Of a stretch of 64,000 nt of DNA, positions 27,902 to 37,253 are shown in pieces. Origin of the DNA: Prochlorococcus sp. AG-679-M10 (GTDB taxonomy: Bacteria; Cyanobacteriota; Cyanobacteriia; PCC-6307; Cyanobiaceae); contig QCUQ01000001.1 in assembly GCA_003210655.1 (NCBI GenBank), positions 62,001-126,000 of the forward strand. The letters run 5' to 3'. Position numbers and translations under genes: made by a program. The notes beneath the pieces are model-generated. The model saw only the letters and a program-made list of their open reading frames with translations. It ran no database searches and had not been told where the DNA came from. How positions within the stretch are numbered: position 1 is the stretch's first letter; each line of letters opens with the position of its first letter.

Positions 27902-28897
27902 TTGGAAAAAGTTTTAGTCACTGGCGCATCTGGGTTTATTGCTATTCACTGCATACATGAACTAATAAAAACAGGTTATCTTGTCAAAGGATCTCTAAGA
28001 AATATGAATAGAGAAGATGAAGTAAGAAAATCTCTTGAGAAAGATTCAGAAAATCATAAGCTGGAATTTTGTAAACTTGACCTTCTAGATGATGAGGGAT
28101 GGGATGAGGCAGCCTTTGATTGTGATTATCTTCTTCATATTGCATCTCCTTTTACTATCGAAGAGCCAAAAAAGGAATCTATTCTTATCAATCCTGCAGT
28201 AGATGGAACTTTAAGAGCATTGAATGCTTCAAAAAATTCCTCTAAAGTCAAAAAAGTTGTCCTGACTTCTTCTATGGCTGCAATTGCATATGGGCATAAC
28301 AAGCAGTTATGCTCGCCTGAAGACTGGACAGATACAACAAAAAATGTTGGTGCATATGTAAAAAGTAAAACAATTGCAGAGAAAGCTGCATGGGACTTTA
28401 TTCATAACGACAATGAACACTCTTTTTCAATGACAACTATTCATCCTGGGATGGTTTTTGGTCCACTGCTAAGTGATGATAGTGATGGTGCTTCGGCAGA
28501 ACTTCTTTCAAAAATGATTAATGGTAAATTTCCAGCACTACCAGATGCATATTTTACTGTCGTAGATGTAAGAGATGTCGCCAAGTTACATGTCGAATCT
28601 CTTAGAAAAAACCAAAGTGACAATAAAAGAATAATTGCGACTTCTCCTCAAGGGATCAATATTATGGAAATTTCTAATATTTTAAGAAAAAATGGCTATA
28701 AGAAAGCTCCTCAAAACTTTATCCCTACAAAAATGATAAATTCTCTAGCACCATTTAATAAAGAGATGAAAAGTATGGCTGCTATGGTTAATAGAGGATC
28801 TTATGGCGCTGATATTACGGAAACTATTTCTATATTTAATTGGAAACCTATTTCATTAGAAAAAACTTTAATAGATATGGGTAATTCTTTAAAATAA
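27902..28897 (+). CDS. NAD-dependent epimerase/dihydroflavonol reductase-like protein
   Basis: An extended SDR of 331 residues. VLVTGASGFIAIHCIHELIK binds the cofactor, and TSSMAAIAYGH with YVKSKTIAEKAAW supplies the serine and YxxxK residues. The C-terminus is related to dihydroflavonol-4-reductase-like enzymes. The start is TTG 27902, directly before the conserved first strand. Substrate unknown. Confidence 0.9.
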   Translation: MEKVLVTGASGFIAIHCIHELIKTGYLVKGSLRNMNREDEVRKSLEKDSENHKLEFCKLDLLDDEGWDEAAFDCDYLLHIASPFTIEEPKKESILINPAVDGTLRALNASKNSSKVKKVVLTSSMAAIAYGHNKQLCSPEDWTDTTKNVGAYVKSKTIAEKAAWDFIHNDNEHSFSMTTIHPGMVFGPLLSDDSDGASAELLSKMINGKFPALPDAYFTVVDVRDVAKLHVESLRKNQSDNKRIIATSPQGINIMEISNILRKNGYKKAPQNFIPTKMINSLAPFNKEMKSMAAMVNRGSYGADITETISIFNWKPISLEKTLIDMGNSLK

Positions 28898-29022
28898 ATT
28901 CCAATCAAATGAATCAATAACAAAGTATTGGTTATAGTTTTCATATATAGGTAAATTGAAAACTTTGCCACGATAAATAATAACTAAGCTATCCTAATTA
29001 AAGAGAATAAAGAAAAGTTTAT

Positions 29023-30129
29023 ATGAATAAAATCAAGAGATCTGATTTTATATTAAAGCCATTTCTTAAAAGAAATAATTTCAAAGCTTGCTATCAGTTA
29101 ATAACTACTCTTATACCGATAATTTCTCTTTGGTTCATTGTCTCTAAAATTGTATATTCTCCTCTTTTACAAATTACAAAAGGGTTTTTACTTATTCCCA
29201 TTCTTTTTTTTCTTACCCTCTTATCTTCTAGAACATTCTCATTAATGCACGATTGCGGGCATAATTCCTTATTTGAAAAACGTTCTTTGAATAACTTCTT
29301 TGGCTTTTGTCTGGGTTTATTAAATGGGATACCTCATAAACCTTGGGCTAATGACCATGCATTCCACCATAGGAATAATGGGAATTGGGAAATTTACAAA
29401 GGTCCTGTTGACGTTTTAAGCCTAGAAGATTATGAGGCTCTTAATAAAAGAGAAAAACTTATTTATAAGATAAGTAGACATTGGTTAATGCTTTTCCCTG
29501 GTGGTTTCTTTTATTTAGTTATTAAAGCTAGATTAGGGTTAATTTTAATTATCCTTAATTTTATAAAATCTTTAATTCAAGAAACTTTTATTAAATTAAA
29601 AAAAAGAAATTATTTAGAACTTTTAAATATTCAATCGAGAATTAAGCCGCCTTTCTCTGACTATGGAGATAATTTTGATGAATTATTTGATCTAATAGCA
29701 AACAATATTATCGTAATAAGTGGATGGATAATTATGTGTAAATGGTTTGGAGCTGCTTTTTTCTTAACTTTTTATTCTCTAATATTAACTTTTTCAGCAG
29801 CAATTTTCATATGCATCTTTTTTATACAACATAACTATGAAAAAGCATATGCAAGTAATACAAAAAACTGGGATATTGTCGAAGGTGCTATTTCTGGCAG
29901 TAGCAATTTAGATATCCCAAATTGGTTAAATTGGTTTTTAGCTGATATTTCGTTTCATAGCATTCATCATCTATCAGAAAGAATTCCTAATTACAATTTA
30001 AGAGCTTGTCATAAAGCAAATATACATTTACTGCAAAATTCAAAAGTTCTCAAATTAAGTGATTTCCCAAATTGTTTTAGATATATTATTTGGGACAGCA
30101 AGAACGAGAATCTAATTCCAATTAATTAA
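29023..30129 (+). CDS. Membrane fatty acid desaturase-like protein
   Basis: The 368-residue integral membrane protein has three histidine boxes: HDCGHNSLF (HxxxH), ANDHAFHHRNNG (HxxHH) and SFHSIHHLSE (HxxHH). These bind the di-iron centre. The spacing places it among fatty acid desaturases or beta-carotene ketolase-like enzymes, but its exact substrate is not decided by motifs. A second desaturase lies at 34768. Confidence 0.88.
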   Translation: MNKIKRSDFILKPFLKRNNFKACYQLITTLIPIISLWFIVSKIVYSPLLQITKGFLLIPILFFLTLLSSRTFSLMHDCGHNSLFEKRSLNNFFGFCLGLLNGIPHKPWANDHAFHHRNNGNWEIYKGPVDVLSLEDYEALNKREKLIYKISRHWLMLFPGGFFYLVIKARLGLILIILNFIKSLIQETFIKLKKRNYLELLNIQSRIKPPFSDYGDNFDELFDLIANNIIVISGWIIMCKWFGAAFFLTFYSLILTFSAAIFICIFFIQHNYEKAYASNTKNWDIVEGAISGSSNLDIPNWLNWFLADISFHSIHHLSERIPNYNLRACHKANIHLLQNSKVLKLSDFPNCFRYIIWDSKNENLIPIN

Positions 30130-30132
30130 ATA

Positions 30133-30285
30133 CTAGCTAACTCTCCTTCGCATTTTCCTTTTTAGAGGAACGCTACTGTAAGCGTGAACTCCAATAGATG
30201 GGGGTAAATCATTTTTAACAGGATGAATAAAAGCATTTGCCATGCTTTCTAACATTTTAGAAAGCCAATTCATAATTGATTTCAT
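30133..30285 (-). CDS. Small protein with PPSIG...Y motif
   Basis: The ORF track starts at 30315; ATG 30285 (MKSIMNWLSKMLESMANAFI) is more sensible. The C-terminal NDLPPSIGVHAYSSVPLKRK resembles a P-P-x-IG-x-x-Y pattern I associate with small marine cyanobacterial proteins. It is convergent with the desaturase, whose stop is four bases away. Function unknown. Confidence 0.5.
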   Translation of the reverse strand: MKSIMNWLSKMLESMANAFIHPVKNDLPPSIGVHAYSSVPLKRKMRRRVS

Positions 30286-30329
30286 ATGAAAATCTAAAAA
30301 GTACATTATTATCATCTAACGAAATTTTT

Positions 30330-30365
30330 AAAAAGTAAATCAGTCTTTATGCTGATTTACTTTTT
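30330..30365 (+). terminator. Bidirectional terminator-like hairpin
   Basis: A perfect 14-bp stem (AAAAAGTAAATCAG / CTGATTTACTTTTT, counting the A/T ends) surrounds an 8-base loop. Run of Ts at the end on both strands. It may terminate the desaturase transcript from the left, 200 bases after its stop. Confidence 0.7.
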
Positions 30366-30413
30366 AATATCACTAAGAAGAATATAAAAATAAGTAACTA
30401 GGAAAAAATCTGT

Positions 30414-30626
30414 ATGAAAAATAAAAAATGGCAACCTACAAATTATCAAAAAGATAGATTAATTTCTTTCACTAAAAAATATATACATCAAAAATTAAAT
30501 GATCTTCACAAAGAACTTGAATGTCCTAATGAATTTATTTATGATTTCATTAAAGATATCCAACATGATTGGGACCCAGATAGTTATAAATTTAAATCAG
30601 AGAAATTATTTAAAGAATCAACCTAA
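30414..30626 (+). CDS. Hypothetical protein, 70 aa
   Basis: A soluble, basic N-terminus and acidic C-terminus (ELECPNEFIYDFIKDIQHDW DPDSYKF). No family recognised. The AGGAAAAA before the ATG could act as a ribosome site. Confidence 0.6.
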   Translation: MKNKKWQPTNYQKDRLISFTKKYIHQKLNDLHKELECPNEFIYDFIKDIQHDWDPDSYKFKSEKLFKEST

Positions 30627-30821
30627 AAGTAAAAATTTTAAATTACTAAGATTAAGTATTTAATAGATCCAATAAAACAAGCCAGACTTTATATCTTAAA
30701 CTTTTTATAAAGCAAAACTTAAGGCTAGTAAATAATACTTATTTATCCGATTTTTCTTAACAATGCAAAAATTATTTTTTAAAGTCATGCTATATCTCAT
30801 CCCAATTAAGGGACAAAAATT

Positions 30822-30980
30822 ATGGATGAGTTATTTTATTCTATGAATCAAATAACAGCAAAAGATACCATAGATTCATATTTTGAATGCATTAGTGAAT
30901 GCAGCATTGTTGATGGGCATCAAGAATGTATCACGCAATGTATAGAAATTCATCTTAAGGGAGAAAATAAAAATGAATAA
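30822..30980 (+). CDS. Small cysteine-rich protein, 52 aa
   Basis: The peptide has paired cysteines CISECSIVDGHQECITQC in a helical context, a twin CxxxC pattern typical of helical-hairpin disulphide or metal-binding peptides. It overlaps the next small gene by eight bases (ATGAATAA). Function unknown. Confidence 0.6.
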   Translation: MDELFYSMNQITAKDTIDSYFECISECSIVDGHQECITQCIEIHLKGENKNE

Positions 30981-31122
30981 AAAATATTCTCGTCAAAGAA
31001 AGACAACTTTAAAGTGGAACTCTAATGGAGATCTTTCTGAAATTGATATGCTAAGAATTTTGGATGGAATTTCTGCTGCTGAACTTAATCAATGTGAATT
31101 AACATGCGATTTAGATAAATAG
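30973..31122 (+). CDS. Small hypothetical protein, 49 aa
   Basis: Its ATG lies within the last codons of the preceding cysteine-rich gene, suggesting translational coupling. Basic N-terminus (MNKKYSRQRKTTLKWN) and a C-terminal LNQCELTCDLDK with a CxxxC pair. Function unknown. Confidence 0.58.
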   Translation: MNKKYSRQRKTTLKWNSNGDLSEIDMLRILDGISAAELNQCELTCDLDK

Positions 31123-31208
31123 ATAAAGGAAAAACTATATTTAATATGTTTTTAAACAACGATTAAAAAAGATCAATTCTCTATAAAAAAAATATTTTTC
31201 TTGAATCC

Positions 31209-32096
31209 ATGATTAAGGATATAAAAGACTTCAAAAAGTCCAATAATTCAAATAGAGACAAAAATCTAAATTTAATACTTGATTCAAATTCCTACAAACT
31301 TGCACAGGAAGATCTTAATTTACTTAGGAGTGACGAAATGCGAGGGGTAAGAATGCTTCTAGAAATAACTAAGCCTGAATTAGTACTAGAAGAACAAAAT
31401 ATCATCTCAACTATTATCGTTTTTGGAGGAGCAAAAATTGTAGAAGAAGAATCAGCTCAGAGCAAAATAAATGAAGTAAAAAACTTATTAGAAAAATTTC
31501 CAAAATCTATTAAATTAAAAAATGAATTTAATAAGTTAAAAAATTTACTTTCTATGAGTCATTATTATGAATCAGCAAAAGAATTTTCAAAACTAGCTTC
31601 AATAAATAATCAAGCTGATAGATGCAATTCTCATGTAATAATGACAGGAGGGGGGCCAGGAATTATGGAGGCGGCCAATAGAGGCGCTTTTGAGGCTAAT
31701 TGTAAGTCTATTGGTTTAAACATACAGTTACCGAATGAACAATTCCCAAATTCTTTTATAACTCCTGGACTTTGTTTTAAATTTAATTATTTTGCATTAC
31801 GCAAAATTCATTTTGTAATGCGCTCTGTTGCTGCTATTTTTTTCCCTGGAGGATTCGGGACACTAGACGAATTATTTGAATTGTTAACTCTTCGTCAAAC
31901 AGGAATGAAAAGTGAAATTCCAATAATTTTATTTGGCAGAAAATATTGGAATAATTTGATTAATTTTGAATTCCTCGCTGATTTCGGGCTTATTACCGAA
32001 GAAGATTTAAAAATTTTTAAATATGCTGATACAGCCTCAGAAGCATGGGACATAATTGAGAGTAGTAAATTATCAAATAAAACATTAAATTATTAA
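31209..32096 (+). CDS. LOG family protein (Rossmann fold, lysine decarboxylase-like)
   Basis: The 295-residue protein has the LOG signatures VIMTGGGPGIMEAANRGAFE and FFPGGFGTLDELFELLTLRQ (PGGxGTxxE). LOG proteins hydrolyse nucleoside 5'-monophosphates, classically cytokinin ribotides, to free base and ribose 5-phosphate. This long form has a 100-residue N-terminal extension seen in many bacteria. Cytosolic; true substrate unproven. Confidence 0.9.
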   Translation: MIKDIKDFKKSNNSNRDKNLNLILDSNSYKLAQEDLNLLRSDEMRGVRMLLEITKPELVLEEQNIISTIIVFGGAKIVEEESAQSKINEVKNLLEKFPKSIKLKNEFNKLKNLLSMSHYYESAKEFSKLASINNQADRCNSHVIMTGGGPGIMEAANRGAFEANCKSIGLNIQLPNEQFPNSFITPGLCFKFNYFALRKIHFVMRSVAAIFFPGGFGTLDELFELLTLRQTGMKSEIPIILFGRKYWNNLINFEFLADFGLITEEDLKIFKYADTASEAWDIIESSKLSNKTLNY

Positions 32097-32184
32097 TTTG
32101 TTGTTTCTTGAAAATTAAGATCTTAAATTTATTTACGGAAGTAACTTAAATCTCTATAGATTTTCTTTATAAATTTGTTATTAA

Positions 32185-32319
32185 TTAATTTGCAATAAAC
32201 AAATGATTACCTATTAAAATATATGGTATCCATAATTTAGTATCCAAAAACATCTCAAGAACCCATCCTTTAGCAAGATTTATACTGCCGTCTACAAAAG
32301 CAGATAGGACATTTTTGTA
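32185..32319 (-). pseudogene. Possible remnant of a membrane-protein gene
   Basis: A 44-codon frame without a start codon reads KNVLSAFVDGSINLAKGWVL and then KLWIPYILIGNHLFIAN before TAA. The residues look like true protein rather than chance AT-rich translation, and a TAA stands directly in front of it. I treat it as a fragment with low confidence. The rest of 32097-32399 holds nothing recognisable. Confidence 0.3.
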
Positions 32320-32399
32320 TTAAATTTTAAATTCTATTGATAGTATTTATACCTATCCCTGTCAAGCTTTACTCACGAGTTTTTAAAAAATATAGGCTA

Positions 32400-32543
32400 T
32401 TAAATTTCCTTTTTAGTTTTAGTTTTATCATATAAGTATTTGGAAATTTCTTGCCTTGTCACTTGTATAGGTTCTACTTTTCCTTCCTCACCATGAGTTG
32501 GGCAGTAGTAAGTCATTAACATCCATTTTTTATCATCATTCAT
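32400..32543 (-). CDS. Small hypothetical protein, 47 aa
   Basis: Complete ATG-TAA frame: MNDDKKWMLMTYYCPTHGEE, then KVEPIQVTRQEISKYLYDKT. The C-x2-H pair could bind metal but a second pair is missing. Composition is convincing. Function unknown. Confidence 0.55.
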   Translation of the reverse strand: MNDDKKWMLMTYYCPTHGEEGKVEPIQVTRQEISKYLYDKTKTKKEI

Positions 32544-32738
32544 ACAATTCCTCCCATAATTAAAAATATTTAGGTTTTATTTAGGATATAAATCTTAAAA
32601 ACTTCTCATATTTAATCTTTTTTTCGCTTTTGCTTAACAATATATAAAGTTGTAAAGATATATCCTTATTAGATATAAATACGCATGACTAAAAAAATAA
32701 TTACTGCTATTTGTAATATGAATTTATAAATAAATTTA

Positions 32739-32870
32739 ATGTCTCTAGATTCTATACTCATGGTTGTTGCTCCAATATGTGTTTTTACTGTGGGAGTTAT
32801 TATTTTGCCAATATTAGTAAAGCCAAGGAAGCAATCAGTAACGCCCAAAAGATACGTTCGCGGCTTATAA
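32739..32870 (+). CDS. Small one-helix membrane protein, 43 aa
   Basis: MSLDSILMVVAPICVFTVGV leads into a single helix ending ILPILV, followed by a basic tail KPRKQSVTPKRYVRGL. The strong positive-inside tail suggests an N-out one-helix protein. Function unknown. Confidence 0.55.
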   Translation: MSLDSILMVVAPICVFTVGVIILPILVKPRKQSVTPKRYVRGL

Positions 32871-32986
32871 AATTAATCCAAATTTTCTAAAATTAATAAT
32901 TTTGAAAGACAAAAAGTAATTTAATACCGAAATAAAAATTAAGACTATATTAATTAAAAGTTTATTTAAAAAATATTTCTACAAAG

Positions 32987-33664
32987 ATGGAATTCCCTGA
33001 CGCAATTCTTTTTGATTTAGATGGTGTTCTTTTAGATACAGAACCATTACTAGGTAATGCATGGAGTGAAACCGCAAAAGAATATGATCACTCTTTGTCA
33101 AACGATAAATTATTGGAATTAAAGGGAAGAAGAAGAATAGATTGCGCAAAAAAAGTCCATAAATGGATAAATAAGGAAAGCCCAATAGAAGAATTACTCA
33201 TTACTCAAAAATTAAAAGTTGATAAATTACTCACTAAAGCAAAACCTTTTAGGGGTGCAATAGAGTTAATAAATTTTTGTATAAAGACAAAATTACCTAT
33301 TGCCTTAGTAACAAGTAGTAGTAGTGAAAGTTTTAAAATCAAAAGCTCTGTAAATCCCTGGTTAAATTTATTCAAGACAAAGGTTCTTGGAGACGATGAA
33401 TTTATTTCTTATGGCAAGCCTTCACCTGATCCCTATTTGAGAGCATTAAAAATATTGGATGTAGATCCAAGGAAATCATGGGTTATAGAAGACTCATATG
33501 CAGGATCTATCTCAGGACTGAAAGCGGAATGTAATTTAATGTTTTTTTCCAAAGATATTGAAATACTTAATAAATTAATAAATGAATTTAATCAAGAAAA
33601 GATTCAAAAAATTAATGAGTTATCAGAAATTATTTATTATTTAAAACTATATAAAGGATTTTAA
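32987..33664 (+). CDS. HAD superfamily hydrolase (beta-phosphoglucomutase-like)
   Basis: HAD motif I is FDLDGVLLDTEPL near residue 9, motif II is VTSSS, motif III is the lysine in GKPSPDPYL and motif IV is VIEDSYAG. A helical cap inserted after motif I places it in subfamily IA. Likely a phosphatase or phosphomutase; substrate unknown. Confidence 0.92.
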   Translation: MEFPDAILFDLDGVLLDTEPLLGNAWSETAKEYDHSLSNDKLLELKGRRRIDCAKKVHKWINKESPIEELLITQKLKVDKLLTKAKPFRGAIELINFCIKTKLPIALVTSSSSESFKIKSSVNPWLNLFKTKVLGDDEFISYGKPSPDPYLRALKILDVDPRKSWVIEDSYAGSISGLKAECNLMFFSKDIEILNKLINEFNQEKIQKINELSEIIYYLKLYKGF

Positions 33665-33717
33665 ATCAATCTAATAAATTCCCAATAAAATTTATAAACC
33701 AAACCCTAAAATTTAAT

Positions 33718-34356
33718 ATGTGCGGAAGATTTGAACTGAAGACAAAATTTAATATGTTACCTAAAGTTTTAAAACAAGACTATCCAAGTGGGCTTGATAA
33801 AAAATATGAGACTCAGAATTTAATTAGACCTACTGATCCAGTTCTTGTAATTAAGAATGAAGGAAAAATTCAGACTACTTTTATGTCATGGGGTTTTATA
33901 TCCCCTTGGGCTAAAGATCCTTTTGATAAGAGGAGACCCAAACCATTTAATGCGAGATCAGAAACTGTGGAAGAGAAAAAGTTATTTAGTGGAAGTTGGA
34001 AACACAAAAGATGTTTAATACCTGCGAGTGGTTTTTTTGAAAAAAACTATCGTATTAGGAAAGAAAATTATGAAACTTTTTGGTTAGGCGGGATTTGGAG
34101 TAAATGGTCCTCACCTGATGGAGCAGAATTAGAAAGTTGCTGCGTTTTAACAACTGAACCAAATGATTTAGTAAAACCTTTACATCATCGTATGCCAGTT
34201 ATTGTTCCAAATGGATATGAAGAACAATGGACTGAACAGGTTAAGGATGCTGATGAATTAAAAGGTTTAATCCCAATAATGATGGGATGGTCTTCTTCTG
34301 GATGGATAACAGAAGAATTTAATAAAAAGGCTACTAATCAGATGAATCTATTTTAA
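33718..34356 (+). CDS. SRAP (SOS response-associated peptidase, HMCES/YedK) family protein
   Basis: The initiator methionine is directly followed by the catalytic cysteine (MCGRFELKT), as required in this family, where Cys2 forms a thiazolidine crosslink to abasic sites in single-stranded DNA. NARSETVEEK supplies the conserved asparagine, RCLIPASGFFE the glutamate region and HHRMPVI the active-site histidine. It protects abasic sites during replication. Confidence 0.94.
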   Translation: MCGRFELKTKFNMLPKVLKQDYPSGLDKKYETQNLIRPTDPVLVIKNEGKIQTTFMSWGFISPWAKDPFDKRRPKPFNARSETVEEKKLFSGSWKHKRCLIPASGFFEKNYRIRKENYETFWLGGIWSKWSSPDGAELESCCVLTTEPNDLVKPLHHRMPVIVPNGYEEQWTEQVKDADELKGLIPIMMGWSSSGWITEEFNKKATNQMNLF

Positions 34357-34452
34357 ATTGTAAATATTAAATATTTTTTTGTTATTGAAATTTATTAAGT
34401 TTTTTTGTTATTACCCTAGGACTTTTATAAGTTTACATTAGCCCTTAAAAAA

Positions 34453-34584
34453 ATGGTAAAAGTAATTAACCGAAAAATTAGATTTTTAAGATGGCTAAAT
34501 ACTGGTTTGATATTACCTCTTTCGGCCTTCGCGATTACTTCTACTTTATTTCTATATTTGATTTTGTTGATTGCGATAAAATAA
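34453..34584 (+). CDS. Small one-helix membrane protein, 43 aa
   Basis: Basic N-terminus (MVKVINRKIRFLRWLN) then one hydrophobic segment (LILPLSAFAITSTLFLYLIL). ATG start and TAA stop. Function unknown. Confidence 0.5.
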   Translation: MVKVINRKIRFLRWLNTGLILPLSAFAITSTLFLYLILLIAIK

Positions 34585-34767
34585 TTATTATCTAAGAATT
34601 TATAAATTATAAAGATTTGAAAATATTCATCAATGTTGAAAATTGGCCCAAATTAATACTATTTGAACATTTGACACTACATAATACTTTCATAAAAAGA
34701 ATCTTTGATGGATAATAAATTATATAAATTAAAATTTATTTAAAACTAAATCCTAACCCAAAATAAT

Positions 34768-35946
34768 TTGAGCAATATTAATTTTTCTGGCCTTAAAGGT
34801 CAAGCACTTGCAATAAAGATGAGTGATATTCCAAGCATGAAAGAGTTTCAAAGTATTATTCCAGATAGCTGCTTTAAACCTCAAACAATAACTTCATTAG
34901 GCTATCTTTTACAATCAATCATTATTCAGGCAATTGTTATAGCAATAGGATTAACAATTCCTTTTAGTCAAAGAATGATCCCTATTTGGATTCTTTATGC
35001 ATTTTTATCAGGAACCACTGCGATGGGGTTTTGGGTAATTGCCCACGAATGTGGGCATGGAGCCTTCTCCAAAAATAAGATTCTGGAAACTATTACTGGA
35101 TATTTACTTCATTCATTATTATTAGTTCCATATTTCTCTTGGCAACGTTCACATGCAGTTCATCATCGCTTCACTAATCATATAACTAATGGAGAAACTC
35201 ACGTTCCAATTGTTATTGATGGGGATGGATTTAGCGAAAAAATTGGAGGTGAAAATGAACTATCTTTCTCAAGTAAATTAGGTAAAACTAAGTACGGAAT
35301 TCTCCAACTAGTTCTACATCTTATTTTTGGTTGGCCTGCTTACTTATTATCAGGAAGTACAGGTGGGCTAAAATATGGAACTTCAAATCATTTTTGGCCA
35401 AGGAAACCTTTTTCAAAAACATTGTGGCCTGCAGTATGGGCGAAGAAAGTTTGGATTTCAGATATTGGTATAGCTGCAGTATTAATTGGACTCATTGTTT
35501 TGGTGATCAAAAATGGAATCTTTCCAATAATTGGAATGTATATAGGCCCCTTATTGGTAGTTAATTGTTGGTTAGTTATATATACTTGGCTTCACCATAC
35601 TGATTCAGATGTTCCACACCTCTCTAATTCTGAATTTTCTTTTATGAGAGGAGCCTTCCTTTCTATTGATAGACCTTATGGGAAGATTATTAATTTTCTT
35701 CATCATAATATTGGTTCAAGTCATGTAGTTCATCATGTATGTCCCACTATTCCTCATTATCATGCTACAAAGGCTACTATTGAAATAAGAAAAGCATTCA
35801 AGAAAGCCTACCTTTTTAATCCCGACCCAATACATAAAGCTCTATGGAATATTGCTTGTAATTGCATTGCTGTTAAATCAGATGTAGAGGAAGGAAGATA
35901 TATTTGGCAATCCTCTTACAAAAAAAAGCTCAAAACCAATTTTTGA
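34768..35946 (+). CDS. desA: Acyl-lipid delta-12-type fatty acid desaturase
   Basis: The 392-residue membrane enzyme has the histidine boxes of the delta-12/omega-3 family: AHECGHGAF, HAVHHRFTNH and HHVCPTIPHYHA. It introduces a double bond into membrane-lipid acyl chains, which keeps thylakoids fluid at low temperature and under strong light. TTG 34768 is the start in the track; the first internal ATG would still leave the boxes intact. The desA symbol is my best family match, not proven regiospecificity. Confidence 0.88.
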   Translation: MSNINFSGLKGQALAIKMSDIPSMKEFQSIIPDSCFKPQTITSLGYLLQSIIIQAIVIAIGLTIPFSQRMIPIWILYAFLSGTTAMGFWVIAHECGHGAFSKNKILETITGYLLHSLLLVPYFSWQRSHAVHHRFTNHITNGETHVPIVIDGDGFSEKIGGENELSFSSKLGKTKYGILQLVLHLIFGWPAYLLSGSTGGLKYGTSNHFWPRKPFSKTLWPAVWAKKVWISDIGIAAVLIGLIVLVIKNGIFPIIGMYIGPLLVVNCWLVIYTWLHHTDSDVPHLSNSEFSFMRGAFLSIDRPYGKIINFLHHNIGSSHVVHHVCPTIPHYHATKATIEIRKAFKKAYLFNPDPIHKALWNIACNCIAVKSDVEEGRYIWQSSYKKKLKTNF

Positions 35947-36060
35947 AATAAATCTAATATCACATTAATTTACGCAAATCTGAAAATAATATAAAAGAAT
36001 TAGAAATTAAGTCTTTTTTATCTTAAATAATTAATTGAAAACTGGTTCTATTTTTTATTT

Positions 36061-36222
36061 ATGAGTGGAGACAACCTATACGGTAAGCAACCTATCAAAT
36101 TTTATTCTGAGGAAGTAACTCTTACCAAAGTGCAACTATTAGAAAAGCAATTAAGTTTAGGAGACAAAATATCAGACTTGGATGAGAAGCATAAAGAATG
36201 GAGCAGAAAGTTATCACGATAG
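36061..36222 (+). CDS. Small hypothetical protein, 53 aa
   Basis: MSGDNLYGKQPIKFYSEEVT leads into a charged helix (KVQLLEKQLSLGDKISDLDE). Complete frame in AT-rich context. Convergent with the DUF938 gene. Function unknown. Confidence 0.58.
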   Translation: MSGDNLYGKQPIKFYSEEVTLTKVQLLEKQLSLGDKISDLDEKHKEWSRKLSR

Positions 36223-36237
36223 TTTTTTTAAAAGATA

Positions 36238-36891
36238 TTAAAAGTGTTTAAAACATAATTCAGAATCCTTTATAGATATTTTCCTGTAAATTACCGAAAA
36301 GTTATATGCTGGCATACGAATAAGCTGCTCTTCAATGAAACCATTCTTGGCAGCTTCTTCACTAACTTCTCCTAGATCTCTAACTCCCCAAGATTTATTT
36401 TGCATTTTTAAGGAATTATCAAATAATTCATTGCTTTGACTTATATGCTTATTACCAATTTTAAATGGTCCATATAACATCAAAAATTTTCCATTACTTA
36501 ATAATTTGCCAGACTCGTTAAATAGTGCTCGTATACAGTTCCAGGATGCTATATGAATCATATTGATAGATATAATTCCTTGAATAGAAAGTAGTAATTC
36601 AGATGGTATTTCCCAAGGAATTTTCTCTACATTAATATCTAAAGGTTGAGGCATTTTTAAATTTAATTCTTCATGCTCAATCCAAGAACTAATACTGTTT
36701 CTATGAATCAGTTCCGGATCGCTTGATTGCCAGGTTATTTCTGGGAAGTATTTTTGAAATACAACTCCATGCTCTCCACTACCGCTACCAATTTCTAAAA
36801 TAAAACCTCTTGTTAGAAGAATTCTTGATAATACTTCTTTTATAGATTTTCTATTTCTCTGAGTTGCAGGAAAGAAAAGTCTATTATCCAA
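36238..36891 (-). CDS. DUF938 family SAM-dependent methyltransferase
   Basis: The 217-residue protein has the DUF938 signature: FFPATQRNRKSIKEVLSRIL, then the SAM motif ILEIGSGSGEHGVVFQKYFP and WQSSDPE. The second half has INMIHIASWNCIRALF and LMLYGPFK, also family-typical. Substrate unknown. The 54-residue membrane gene just upstream ends eight bases before its start and may be in the same transcript. Confidence 0.9.
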   Translation of the reverse strand: MDNRLFFPATQRNRKSIKEVLSRILLTRGFILEIGSGSGEHGVVFQKYFPEITWQSSDPELIHRNSISSWIEHEELNLKMPQPLDINVEKIPWEIPSELLLSIQGIISINMIHIASWNCIRALFNESGKLLSNGKFLMLYGPFKIGNKHISQSNELFDNSLKMQNKSWGVRDLGEVSEEAAKNGFIEEQLIRMPAYNFSVIYRKISIKDSELCFKHF

Positions 36892-36899
36892 AATAAATT

Positions 36900-37064
36900 T
36901 TATTTAGCTCCTCTCAATTTTGGAGCTTCATAAAACATTATTTTGAAGCTAAAAAATAATATTGAAACAGTTAGAAATGGTAAAATATATAGTATCAAAT
37001 CAGATTTTAATAAGGGTGGAATGCTAGCAAAAATCAAATGCATGTAGTAAGTAGTAAATGACAT
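36900..37064 (-). CDS. Small membrane protein, 54 aa
   Basis: Two hydrophobic stretches (YMHLIFASIPPLL and LILYILPFLTVSILFFSF) and a polar C-terminus. ATG-TAA frame on the same strand as DUF938 and eight bases upstream of it. Function unknown. Confidence 0.55.
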   Translation of the reverse strand: MSFTTYYMHLIFASIPPLLKSDLILYILPFLTVSILFFSFKIMFYEAPKLRGAK

Positions 37065-37211
37065 AACTATTTTTTTATTTAATTTATTAATAGCAATTAT
37101 TCACATTAATAAAAAGAGTATTTATTCTAGTTTTTAAGAATATAAATAAATAAAAATATTAAACTGATTTTAAATATTTCTTTAGGAGATTTAAAAAGAT
37201 AGAATATTTAT
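37065..37211. other. Non-coding, left part of 37065-37769
   Basis: Very AT-rich; no frame with protein-like composition. The whole 700-base stretch to 37769 lacks a gene apart from the repeat and inverted repeat listed separately. It may be the scar of a lost hli transcript, because the repeat that usually follows hli genes is present. Confidence 0.4.
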
Positions 37212-37253
37212 AAAAAGAGTCAGCCTGTATCCCTACTAACTGACTCTTAAGAT
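37212..37253 (-). repeat. hli-linked hairpin repeat, copy 1
   Basis: Read on the minus strand: AGAGTCAG stem, loop containing TAGTAGGGATACA, then CTGACTCT and five Ts. Same loop and stem layout as the copies at 39724, 51247, 54323 and 58882. No intact hli gene remains upstream of it on the minus strand. Confidence 0.75.
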
